Position numbers and translations under genes: made by a program. A stretch of 64,000 nt of DNA from Boswellia sacra (Eukaryota > Streptophyta > Magnoliopsida > Sapindales > Burseraceae). Location: NCBI GenBank assembly GCA_013180625.2, contig SNVD02002362.1, positions 1 to 64,000 of the forward strand, written 5' to 3'. Of this stretch, positions 23,125 through 34,613 are shown piece after piece (the stretch's first letter is position 1; every line of letters starts with the position of its first letter). The notes beneath the pieces were generated by a model. It was given only the letters and a program-made list of their open reading frames with translations, had not been told where the DNA came from and did not search any database.

Positions 23125-25607
23125 ATAATGTTTGGATGATAATTATGCATGTTTATTGTAGTTAATTAATGCTATGCTTTGTTAATAATTAGCATAATTA
23201 TGCTTGCCATTGCTAATACTTCTATTTGATGGTGAAGGGTCAATATAGAATTCCTTTTGGCTTATGGTAGCATTTAATTTATTGCAATATTATTTGAATT
23301 ATTGTAATCCCTCATATGGCTATGTAATCCATTTCTCTCCCTTTTCCATGTTTGTATATAAATTGTGCACCTCATATCTAAGAATAAGATAAAACGTGGT
23401 TGTGTGTGCGTGCATAATAAAACCAAGGATTAAGATAGGATAGCATTAATAATTTAAAACTTAGGACTTAATAGACTCTAGTATAGGCCAGATGAAAATC
23501 CAGTTTTGTGTAACCTATACTTTACTTCACAAACCTAACTTTGAAGGGATGATGGGCAATTAGGTCCAAAAGCAAGGGATCGATTGCTGTCATCCAAATT
23601 TTATTGTGGTTATTTACCCAGCTGGTGACTTTGATATATCTCCAGGTCTTTTCTCCGTGACTCAACTCATACAGTCCTAGAAGTCTTCAAAAGGAGCTTA
23701 GAAAAGCGGTACGGATATTACAATCGCTTGGAGCAAGATAGAAGCCCCACTCACAACCTCATAGAGGGAAAGCATCCCAAAGATGAAGCAGGCAGAAAGC
23801 AAGGGGAGCTCCTCTTTCCCTATATGATCCACCTCTTTCCAAAAATGGGGGACTTTCTAGTTTTAGAAATTGGTGCCATACATGAAGCAGTAGTGATTTT
23901 TCAGCCATTTCCAAATTTTCTTCATATAACAAACTAATATACACCATATACAACCTATATTCAATCCCAAAACATTCAAGAATTCCTTCTTTGGAGTGTT
24001 TTTTGTGAGAATTTGTATATGTTTTCTAAGATCAACAACCACTATTTCGAAGAATTTTGTAAGCCCAAGGGCAAATAACCATATTTCCCCTCATCTTTAT
24101 CCTTCTTTTCTTCATATTTTACATCTCATGATCTTTACTCTTCCATGATTAATATTTATCTCTGGTTTTCATTTGATGATTGATTGAATATGAATGAGCG
24201 GTGGTGGGCCTATATTGGTTAATTAGGGACCACCACTCTAATCTAATTTCCCCTTTAGATTTTTTATTCATGTCTTTTTACTCTATGTTAATTTTAATTA
24301 TTGCCTCTTTATCTACTACTTTCTTTACTTTACGCTCATTTTAATGTCTTTTTCTTTATTTACCGTCCTTTACTTTAAGCTCATTTTAATTACTGTCGCT
24401 TTATTTCATCCCTATTTACTTTATTGTAATTATTGTCTCCTTGTTTTATTGCTATTTTAATAACGAATTATGGATGACATCCAAATCATGGATGGTTGGA
24501 TGTCACCTAAATTATAAGTGATCATCCCATTTTCCATCATGGATGGTTGTCCACTTATTTTCATGTTTTGGATATCACTAAAATCATGGTGATTTTCCTA
24601 TTTCCTTTTATATTAGATGGCATCTAGACCATTGGTGATTAGCCTATCCGTCGGTCTATTCTAATATGAAGGACGTCATAAATAAATGTCCTAGTTTCCA
24701 TTGTGGCCATACAAAAACCATGTCATTTAATTCATCAGCGATATTTGCTCACTTTAATGCTTAGTTTATTTTTGTCTATTTTAATTTTATCCATCCCTTG
24801 CTTTGTAAAACTTTTAATAAGATATTATGAAAATGGAGGAGAAGGGGGTAAGCCCGCAATTGATGGTGGAAAAGCCATTTTGGAAATTGGAAGATAGACT
24901 TAAGGCTTTGTAGGTATTATGTCTCGACTTTTCATTAAAAAAAAGACAATATTATTCTTACAGGAAAAGACAAATTACAAAGAAAAATTCATTTCTATAG
25001 GAAAAATCCAGAATGCCCTTGGTTGTTGTGAGACTTCTGCTTGAGTTGTGGAGAGTTGGCCCACGTCACATAGAAATTGTCGATAGATTAGGAAGAGTTA
25101 TACTGTAAGTATATGATGGCAACTTGCAAAAGAAAACAGATCAAAGCTTCTGGATGAGATGTGGCAATGGAAGCAAATAGCAAATATGAGAGATGGTAAT
25201 ACTGACAAGATTGAGATAATGCCTAAAAAAATGAATTACTAAAATGGTGATCTGAATATAACTATCTGGAAATGATTCCAGATAATAAACAAGCATTTGA
25301 ATGCTCGTTCATTTCAAACTTGATGAGGGTAATCTGACAGTAATATGTAGACTGATAGCATTGACAAAATGATTAGGACATAATTAGTTATGCAAATGAT
25401 GGAATACACAATGACTATGACTGATAATAGTAAACTGAATGGTGACCTCAATACAAATTTTGAATATGAATAATTGTGTTTGGACTTTGTTAGAAAAAAA
25501 AAAGCATGCCTAGTAAGTATATTTGGACAGTGTTTCGATTTTAGAGAGATAAACACACTGCACCTAACTCTAAAAGATGTGTTTGGGAATATAATGTGAT
25601 AAGGATG
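23125..25607. other. Unassigned intergenic DNA, no gene recognised
   Basis: Short ORFs here lack recognisable domains. 23125-23760 has LTR-like character: a GTATATAAATTG TATA-like site near 23353 and a region ending CCACTCACAA that resembles Tat LTR ends. 24465-24680 holds imperfect repeats of ATGGATGGTTGGATGTCACC-type sequence. There is no second copy in the window to set borders. Confidence 0.4.
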
Positions 25608-27670
25608 TGTGAACAGGGCTTTCATCCCATTAGAGCATTTGGAACCATGATACTGTGTCAAAGCCTCTTTCGAGACTATAGGTAACACAAACGAGCCATG
25701 GGCATGTCTAGAGAAATGGAGTCGCCACCCAATTATTCAATTGGGAATGAATGGGGGCAATCTGATCCCTCTCTTTAGGACCTAAACTACTCTCATCCCT
25801 TTAGCAGGTTTGGGAAGTTAGGTACAAGCCATTTTTTGAATGGGGCTTTTATCCCACTAGAGCGTTTATGACCACAATACTGTATCAAAGCCTCTTGCGA
25901 GACTTAATGGAACACAAATGAGCCATGGGCAAGTCTGAAGAAAAGAGTTGCCACCAAATTATTCAATTGGGCATGAATGGGGGCAATCTGATTCCTCACT
26001 TCGGGACCTAAACTACTCTTATCCCTTCTGAGATAGGTTTCGGGAAGTTAGGTAAGAGTCTTTCGACCCGCCCTGATGTAAATCCATCCTCTACTTGGGA
26101 AATACAAAATGAAAATAACTCGTGTTATTACTTAGTCCACTTAGATTATTCATTTTATGCACGCATTTTCATTTTTATCTTCATTAAACATATGAGGTGA
26201 TTATTCAATCAAAACAATAGTATGTTTATACATAGAAAGAGGGAGGAGAATGGATTATATTTCCGTCAAACATGGGGGGAAAGGGAGAGGATTACAACAT
26301 TTGTTCTTCAACAATAAAATAATGAAATATTCCATACATTCATATGTTTGAACATTCATTCTAAATAATGTCCCTCACCATCAATGTGAGTCCACCATCA
26401 TTTCATGGCATCACACAATTACACTTCTTAATATTCAAACATTCATATATAAACAAATAAATTATAAATCATACAAAGCCATAATCTAATATCATGACAT
26501 TCTAGACTAGATTTTGATTAATTATATCATGACAATTCTACTTATTGCTTATTCTAGCATAATTCACATCAATTATCATGGCATTTCTAGCCTAACATGT
26601 TATTCATGGCATATTCTAGCCTAAACATGGTAAGCATGACATACTCTAGCCTAATTCAAGCAATCAATCATCAAACAAGCAATTCAAGGGCAAAATGGTA
26701 GTTCTTACCTATTCTATGCTATTTCCTAGCATTCATTAAAGCAAATAAGTTTTCCTAATATGGTTCTAATCATGTGCTCTTAAGCATGATTCTAAGCATT
26801 TGTAAAGAAAGTAAATTTCTAAGCATGTTTCTAATAAAGGAGGGATTGCAGACTTGCCTTGACACGCTTATCCATCTTGCAAAACAAATTGGGTTAGCAC
26901 AATTCATAATAACCTTAAACATGCTCCTAACAATAAAATTAAACCCTAAACATACTTCTTCTAAGCAAGAAAAGTAAAAGAGAACATGGAAAGGAGGAGA
27001 GAATTCTGCTCTTAAGAGGCACCCTTTTCGGGTTCAGAGCAATAGAACGCCTGAAAATATATATACTGGAAGAGACTTCTTGAATTCTCGAGCGTGTCTT
27101 CAAGAGGGAGAAGAGATGATTGCATTTGACAATCAGTGTGTCTTGTAAAGTGAGAAGAGGGGGGTTTATATAGAAAAGGGTTAAACATGAAAAAGGAAGA
27201 AACAAAACAAATAAAAAAGGTTCCAAATGAAATTTTTGAAAAAACATCAAGAAGGGTCAGACGGCCATCTCCAAACAATCAGGCGGCTATCTGACAGTCG
27301 AGCCGATTTTAGATGGCCGGCTGGTCAATATCTCTTCAGCCCCTTCCTTTTTTGTCATCCCTTGATGTAGTATGTTCAGACCTTTGTTCCATCAATTGCA
27401 CATAACTTCTTGGATTCAACTTTTATTTGTGATCTGTAAATTTTTACGAAAATTAGACATTCGTAGCTTCGCAACAGTATATGATTCATTATCAAATTCC
27501 TCTTGGATTAATTTTTGTGATTTTTCAAAATCACATGTCAATTTTTGAGGCTCTTCACCAACTCCTGCTCATCCTTCTCTTCTTGACTCTCAAGGGCATT
27601 TTGGTCATTTTTCTCACTCGACATTCATCTTTATTTCATCATCAAGCCTTAAAAATTTAGTTTTTATAAC
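25608..27670 (-). repeat. Tat-lineage 3' LTR, minus strand
   Basis: The reverse complement matches the LTR at 31658-33509. It runs from about 27670 (start degraded to TTATAAAAAC) to 25608 (TGTGAACA in plus orientation). A CTATATAAACC promoter site lies near 27175 (minus). A PPT-like purine run precedes it in the minus sense (about 27671-27692), so the internal region is to the right. It forms the inverted partner of the LTR at 13704. Confidence 0.7.
25615..26070 (-). repeat. ~230-bp tandem duplication inside the Tat LTR
   Basis: Two adjacent copies start GGGCTTTCATCCCATTAGAGC (25617) and GGGCTTTTATCCCACTAGAGC (about 25845). Each runs through GAATGGGGGCAATCTGAT and ends near GGGAAGTTAGGTA. 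Other Tat LTR copies in the window show the unit once. Confidence 0.75.
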
Positions 27671-28870
27671 TTATCCCTACTTTAGAGAGGTTTGTGAGAC
27701 ATAAAAGTTGACAAAGTATTCTTACTTCGTCTTTCTTTCTTCCCCTTCGACGTCTTCGCCTTCATCTTCCTTCTATTAGACTTTCTTGTCATCTCTCTCT
27801 CTTCTTCTACTCATACAAAAAGTGAGCCCATTCAAGGACTAGTGTGCCCATTTAAGGGCTTAAGGTTCCCGTCTAAGGGCTAAGGTGCCTCGTCTAAGGG
27901 CGGACGTGCCCATTCAAGGGCAAGTGTGCCCATTCAAGGGCTAGAAAGCATCCTTATGATGCTATGATGTGACACTCTTCAGTGCACCTACTTCTTAGGG
28001 TTCGGTAACAATCTTTAATACACCTACTTCTTAGGGTTTTTAACATTCTTTAGTCCACCTACTTCTTAGGGTTTTCAACACTCTTTAGTGCTCCTCTTCT
28101 TACGGCTTGTGCCTATTCTAAGGACTTCAAATACTTTCAAGTGCACTTACTTCTTATGGTTTTCAACATTCTTTAGTGCACCTCTTCTTAGGGCTTGTGC
28201 CTATTCTAAGGGCTTAAAATACTCTTAAGTGCACTTACTTCTTAGGATTTTTAACACTCTTTAGTGCGTCTTCTCTTAGGACTTGTGCCTATTCTAAGGG
28301 CTTAAAACACTCTTAAGTGCACCTAATTCTTAGGGTTTTCTAATGATACATGCCCACTGGGAAAACTTCTATCATGCACTACTTTGTGGTCTTTAGGCCT
28401 TCTCATTCTTCATGCCTTCAACCAAGTATTCTTCATTCTTCTTGGATCTTCTTCAGACTTTACATTTGATGGGTTTCATGCCCCTCTTCCAAGCATTCCT
28501 TATCCTTCTTCTAGTCTTTGTATTCATTGGTTTCATGCCCCTCTTTCGAGTATTCATACTTCTATTCTCTATTTCTTCTGGTACACTAGGGAAAACTTCT
28601 TAAGTTCTTCATTCTTGTATTCATGTTGTTTATCATTTGACTCACTAGGGATCTTTCCTTTGTCTTTGAAAATTCTTGCAAGATTCAAACATTTCTATTG
28701 TAAATGCAATTTAAGTTTTACTTTGTTTGGTATGTTCCTCAACAAATTGCTTTCTAGTATCTAGAGGAATTCTTCCATATGACTCTGGGCTTTCTAGTAT
28801 CTAGAGGAATTCTTCCATATGACTGTGGTCGAGGATTCCATCGACTGAAGTTACTCTTCTTTCGTTGGTG
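27671..28870 (-). other. Tat 3' noncoding tail, minus strand, with repeat arrays
   Basis: The inverted counterpart of about 11160-13703. 27811-27955 carries the GTGCCCATTCAAGGGCTA array, 27965-28340 the CACCTACTTCTTAGGGTTTT array, and 28450-28560 the TTTCATGCCCCTCTT units. No gene; the apparent ORFs here follow from low-complexity sequence. Confidence 0.65.
28749..28828 (+). repeat. 40-bp direct tandem duplication
   Basis: GCTTTCTAGTATCTAGAGG begins at 28749 and again at 28789; the two 40-base units are almost identical. Confidence 0.85.
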
Positions 28871-28954
28871 AGTTGCTAAATCATTACCATGGCCGAGTGT
28901 TTGTCACCGGTTCCGTTTGGAAATTCTTTTTGTGTCTTAGGGCTGATCAGGAAT

Positions 28955-29155
28955 CTTTCTTTTTCCTTCTCTTTCTTTTTTTCTCATTTCTCTTTCTCCT
29001 TTTTTTTTTCTATTTCCTTCTTTCTCTTTTTTTTTCTTTCTTTCTCTTTCTCTTTTCTTTTTCTTTTTCTTTCCTTTTTCCTTTTTCTTTTTGCTTTCTC
29101 TCTTTTTTTCTTTTTTTTCTTTTCTTCTCTTCTTTCCCTCTTTTATTGTTTTGTC
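28955..29155 (+). repeat. (C)TTT-rich polypyrimidine tract
   Basis: About 200 bases of almost pure T and C in which CTTT and TTTC dominate. It produces long Phe/Ser/Leu ORFs on one strand and Lys/Glu ORFs on the other, none credible. Confidence 0.9.
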
Positions 29156-29254
29156 CCTTATCAAAGAGATGGTCAACTGGCTATCTGATCACCGCCAGGC
29201 GGTTGGTCAATAGCCGCCCAATTGTCTAACTGTAGTCCGACGGTTAAGGGCTTC

Positions 29255-29261
29255 TATAAAG
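29255..29261 (+). promoter_or_regulatory. TATA-box-like element upstream of the PMD reading frame
   Basis: TATAAAG lies 110 bases before the ATG at 29365, in a leader-like AT/C-rich stretch. It may drive the PMD frame or mark an old LTR; the window does not tell which. Confidence 0.35.
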
Positions 29262-29411
29262 CCCACTCGTCCTCCCACAACTTCATTTGCACATAACTTC
29301 TTCATTTTTCATTCAATTCGCTCCCGGTTCTCTCCTAAATATTTGTCTTGACTTCCTCTTTCCAATGGCAAGCCATCCAGTCTACCTCAACTTAAATGAG
29401 ATTGATCCAGT

Positions 29412-31561
29412 TGATGCGTTCGAAACTCGCAAGTATACTAGTCGCACAAGTAATAAAGTGATGAGTGAGATATCGTTCCCACGAGGATTGATTCTAATTA
29501 AATTTGTTATTTTTCAGCAACAATAAACTAAATATGGGGGGTTTTATTGAATGATTAATTAAACTGAATACGAAGGCAAATAAAGAATAACACAACACAA
29601 TATTAAATGAATTGAAAATTCAATGAGAAACACTTGGTTAAGGGTTCTTTCTCTACCACAAGATATGAATTTGTGAATTAACATGAAATAACCCCATGAA
29701 AGAAATAAGACACTTCAAACAAGATGAAATAAACAAACTACAGATTTATATCGAGAGAATGCGTTTCAAGGGTTAAAGAAAACCCCATATTCTGCCATTC
29801 TCAACTTTTTTCCACAATTTTTTTTAATCGAAACTGATAAAAACAAAAAACACATAACAACTTCTAAATTACATAAAACTAAACTTACTCATAAAATAAC
29901 AAAGTCCAACAAGCCAGCAAACAAAAACAAGTCAGTTAGAATGGGTCTAAAAAGTTTAAAAGTTAGCCTCTTTATTTAGCCATTATAGATTAAAGAGATC
30001 CATAATGCGTTTCAAGAGGACTTGAACTTTTTAAGCCACCACTCTAAAAACCAAGATTAGAAAATATTACCTGGGAGGAAAGAAACAACCTGAAAAATCT
30101 CAAAATAAATAACATGAAAAACTTCAAATAAACACAATGATGCGTTCGAAACTATCAAGTATACTAGTCGCACAAGTAATAAAGTGATGAGTGAGATATC
30201 GTTCCCACGAGGATTGATTCTAATTAAATTTGTTATTTTTCAGCAACAATAAACTAAATATGGGGGGTTTTGTTGAATGATAATTAAACTGAATACGAAG
30301 GCAAATAAAAAATAACACAACACAATATTAAATGAATTGAAAATTCAATAAGAGACACTTGGTTAAGGGTTCTTTCTCTGCCACAAGATATGAATTTGTG
30401 AATTAACATAGAATTGTAATCCAATTACAGCATTGAAGTTATCAACCGTAGATAACAACAAGCTCTGTTATCCCAATCTTTCCTTACTTTGTTGTTAAAT
30501 AAAACAAGCTCTTTATTTAATCTCTATCCATTAAACAACCTAGAACAAGCTCTCTAAGTTTAATTCAATGGAAGCATTACGATGAGAAAGATAGGTTGAT
30601 CTAAGCAATAATCACACAAGTTCGGATTATTTAACCTAGGTTGTATTTTCCAATTGCAATCTCTGATCACAATTTTGCTACTAATGATTGGAAATTCATG
30701 ACAATTACGGATCAAGATTTCTAATCTAGCAATAGACAACAACAGATTATATTCAGTTGGCCATTCCAAATACAATCAGTAAGCAATCATAAGCATTAGA
30801 TATGGGAAAATACAAGCAACTTCAATTAGAGAATTGGATAACAATTTCTTACACAATCAACTCACAAAATCCATATCAAGGGCTTTGAAATCACCCTCAA
30901 CCAATTCAGATTTAGTTACACATATTCAATCAGAATAACAAATACAATACAGAGAAATTCCAGAATTGAAAAGGAAAGAAAGAACTTAGCAAATTCTTTG
31001 AAAATCTTCTTTGTAGATGAATCTTCTTGGAATTGTAGTTCCTCCTCTTTCAAAATCTTCTTTCTCCTTCAAGAACTCCAAGGGATGAGAGAAATCCAGA
31101 AATGCAGCCTCCTCCCACGTTTTCCCCTCTTCAAGTTATGAAAATAAAACCCTAAAATGTGTTTAAATACTCTGCTACAGTGACTTGCTACAGTGCCCCG
31201 TATTATACATGCTACAGTGGCTTGTGGAATTATATTTCTATACATCTCACACTGTTTTGATTACAACTTTTGGTACACTGAATGGATTTATAAACCGTAA
31301 ATTTCTCCAGAAAATAGACTTCGAGAGCTTTCCAACGGTATATAACATGTCATCGGGTTCATTGTATATCAATACAATTAAATCCGAGAAGATCACTGAC
31401 TAGCAGAGGTGAAAATGAAGGGTTTTACTCCATTTTTGTGCAAGTTGCTCCAAAACTCCTACAAACATCAAAACCACACAAAAACATAAAAATACCAAGG
31501 AATATAGCAAAGAAACATGGACGAATTGATATAAAAGTAATACATAAATAGACACCTATCA
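29412..31561 (-). mobile_element. Mini-Athila deletion derivative (2.15 kb) with perfect TSD
   Basis: It is flanked by CCAGT at 29407-29411 and 31562-31566. In the minus sense it comprises a full 1424-bp 5' LTR (31561-30138), about 450 bases of tail sequence matching copy 3's 58420-58860, and a partial 3' LTR (about 29683-29412). PBS, gag, pol and cassette are all absent. The LTR family is that of copy 3. It either inserted in this form or suffered two internal deletions later; the intact ends and TSD are clear. Confidence 0.85.
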
Positions 31562-31657
31562 CCAGTCTAGAAGTTGACATTGAAGGGTCTTCCAAAAGAC
31601 CTAGACGTGCTAATTGTCTACAACGTGGCTTCCTAGACGATCAGTCTAGCATGTGCT

Positions 31658-33509
31658 TGTACAAACTGAGTTTTTAAGGCTTGATGAAGGAATAAGAATG
31701 GATACCAAGCAAAGAGAAATGACCAAAATGCCCTTGAGAGCCAAGAAGAGAAGGTTGAGAAGGAGTTGGTGAAGAGCCTCGAAAACTAACAAGTGATTTT
31801 GAAAAATCATAGAAGCTAATCTAGGTGGAATCTAATGATGAATCATATAATATTGTGAAGCTACAAATGTTTAGTTTTCATAGAAATTTATGGATCACAA
31901 ATCGAAGTTGAATCCAAGAAGTTATGTGCGATCGAATAAACAAAGGTCTGAAGGGATTGCATTAAAGGATGACAAAAAAGGAAGGGGACGAAGAGATATT
32001 GACGGCTGACCATCAAACAGCTGTCTGGCTATTGGCTGATGGTCAGCTGGCTGTCAGATAGTCGTTCAACTATTTGGAGATGGCCGCTCAGCCCTTTGTG
32101 GATTATTTTCAAAAATTTGCATTATAAACCTTTCTTTTTTGTTTTGTTTCTTCCCTTTTCATCTTCACCCCTCTCTTATATAAACCGGCCTCCTCTCACT
32201 TTCCAAGACACACTGATTGTTGGATACAATCATCATTCTTCCTCTTGAAGATACGCTCAAGAATTCGAGAAGTCTTTTCTAGTATAAATATTTTTTTAGG
32301 CACTTTATTGCTCTAAACCCGGAAAGGGTACGTCTTGAGAGAAGAATCCTCTCCTCCCTCACATTTTCTATTTTATTTTTTTTGCTTAGGAGAAGCATGC
32401 TTAGGGTTTAATTTTATGCTTAGGAGCATGTTTAGGGTTATTATGAATTGTGCTAACCCAATTTGTTTTGCAAGATGGATAAGCGTGTCGAGGTAAGTTC
32501 GCAATCCTTCCTTTTTTAGAATAATGCTTAGGAATTTACTTTCTTTACAAATGCTTAGAATCATGACTAGGAGGACATATTTAAAATTATGCTTAAGAGC
32601 AAATGATTAGAATAATGTTAGAAAAATTTATTTGCTTTAATAAATGCTAGGAAATAGCATAGAATAGGTTAGAATTACCGTTTTACCTTGAATGTCTTGT
32701 TTGAGCTAGAATAGCTATGATTGATTTCAATTGTTTGAATTAGACTAGAATATGCCATGAATGACTTGTTAGACTAGAAATGCCATGATAATTGATGTGA
32801 ATTATGCTAGAATAAGTAATAGGTAGAATTGTCATGATGGAATTTATCAAAATTTAGGCTAGAATGCCATGATATTAGATTATGACTTTATTTGACTTAT
32901 AATTTATTTGTTTATGTATGAATGTTTGAATATTAAAGAAGTGTAATTGTGTGATGCCATGAAGTGATGGTTGACTCACATTAATAGTGAGAGACTATTA
33001 CTTAGCATAAATGATCAATGTATAAAATATTTTATTGTCAAATAACAATGGTGTAATCGTCTCCCCTTCCCCTGTGTATAAAAAAAATGTAATCTATTCT
33101 CCTCTCTCTTTCTTTGTATGAATATACAACTGTTTTGATTGAATAATCACTTAACATGCCTAATGAATATAAAATAGAATGTGTGCATAAAATCAACCAT
33201 TTAAGCAGACAAAGTAACAACACAAGCTATTCCTATTTGGTATTTCCCAAGTGGAGGCTGGATTTACATCTAGGCGAGTCGAACGACTCATACCTAACTT
33301 CATGAACCCATCTCTAAAGGGATGAGGGTAGTTTAGGCCTCGAAGTGAGGGATCAGATTGTCCTTATTCATTTCCAATTGAATAATTGAGTGGCAACTCC
33401 TTTCCCTAGATGTGTTGATGGCTCGTTTGCGTTCTCTTAAGTCTCGAAAAACACTTCGACATGGTGTTGTGGTTGCAAATGCTCTGGTGGGATGAAAGCC
33501 TTGTTCGCA
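31658..33509 (+). mobile_element. Solo Tat LTR with near-perfect TSD
   Basis: 1852 bp, TGTACAAACTG to TTGTTCGCA, flanked by GTGCT (31653-31657) and GTACT (33510-33514). It contains the TATA site TTATATAAACC (near 32176) and repeated GGCCAGCTGTC-like motifs in the upstream part. It interrupts the PMD reading frame. Confidence 0.85.
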
Positions 33510-34613
33510 GTACTCTTCTTCATCCCTAGTTTTCCATTTGCTTCAAATTTTCTAGGTACATATTCATGTAGAGACTTCAATTTATTGCTTTAGGAATACC
33601 ATGAGAACAAGATGTGTGGATTATTTTCTAGAGCCCATAGTTGGTTTCGAGAGATAGAGAATGAGGTTGTTAGGAGTAGGATTTCTGATACTAGTTTCTA
33701 TGAATTCATCACTTGTCTTCTGCATACCCCTTGGTACACTGATTGTTAAGCATTAGCCACTTTGTGCAAGAGGTGGATGGACATAACCCACACTTTCCAC
33801 CTTTTGATCGGTGAGATGACTACCATGCCTTTAGACATTGCTGCCTTGACTGGCCTTTCATGTTGTGGGGAGGCCATTCCCATTGACGAATGTATTGTAG
33901 ACTCAAGGGATCATCAGAATTTGACCTGATAACTTTTAGAGTGTGAGGTGAAGGTCAAAAGCAACATGGCCATTCAGTATGCTTCCTTGTATGAATATTG
34001 GAGACGAAGATCCAACCTGTCTCCAGTCGAGGAGGTCGATATGCTTGCAGCTTCATTGCCTACCTATTCGGTACGACGCTCTTCGCCAATGCATCGAACA
34101 CTATTACTTTGACTTTACTTCCTGCCCTCCAAGATCGAGCGTTGGATTTTTTATGAACACTTAAATATGTATGCTTAATAAGAGCTTAATTCATCATATT
34201 GCATTAATAATGTCATTAAATTCCTCAACTTAAACATATTTATAGTGTTTGCACCTTTTGAATTAATTTCATCTTAATTTTGGTTTTATTATAGTTTTGA
34301 TAAAATAGGCATAAATTTCTATTTATATATCAGAATGGTACAAATCTTGATTTGTTCGAAAGCTAATTAAATTATCTACAAGATCATATTTCATAAGCAT
34401 CATCAAATTCAGGCTTTTAGTGGACCAAAAATGGGCTTAAAGTAAACCCATCTACAGTTTCAGCCCAGCCTGCTCATACCTTCGTTGTTTGATCATAACT
34501 CTTGATATATGTATCCAAATTGTATAAATCAAGATGTTCTAGAAAGCTGAGAGAAATATCTACAACTTTCATGAACAATGTGATCAAAATTCTAAATAAT
34601 TCAATGCCGAAAT

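Larger units (their letters stand above)
29365..34150 (+). pseudogene. Plant mobile domain (PMD) reading frame, split by nested insertions
   Basis: The start is at ATG 29365 (MASHPVYLNLNEIDP). Removing the two TSD-flanked insertions joins 29365-29411, 31567-31657 and 33515-34150. The last piece encodes ENEVVRSRISDTSFYEFI, then LATLCKRWMDITHTFHLLIG, then EMTTMPLDIAALTGL. That is the FHL-GEM-LDIAALTGL pattern of the plant mobile domain (aminotransferase-like PMD), found in MAIL-type nuclear proteins and in some Tat elements and MULEs. The second and third pieces carry stops, and 34151 truncates the frame where Athila copy 2 begins. Whether it was a host gene or a Tat extra ORF is open. Confidence 0.6.

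Noticed and set aside
23728..23937. Possible small protein of 69 aa
   Set aside because: Not supported by any motif, and overlapped by an equally long ORF on the other strand; intergenic LTR-like DNA.
28873..29229. Two long Phe/Ser/Leu-rich ORFs, and Lys/Glu-rich ORFs opposite
   Set aside because: They lie in an almost pure T/C tract (28955-29155); open in several frames by composition only.
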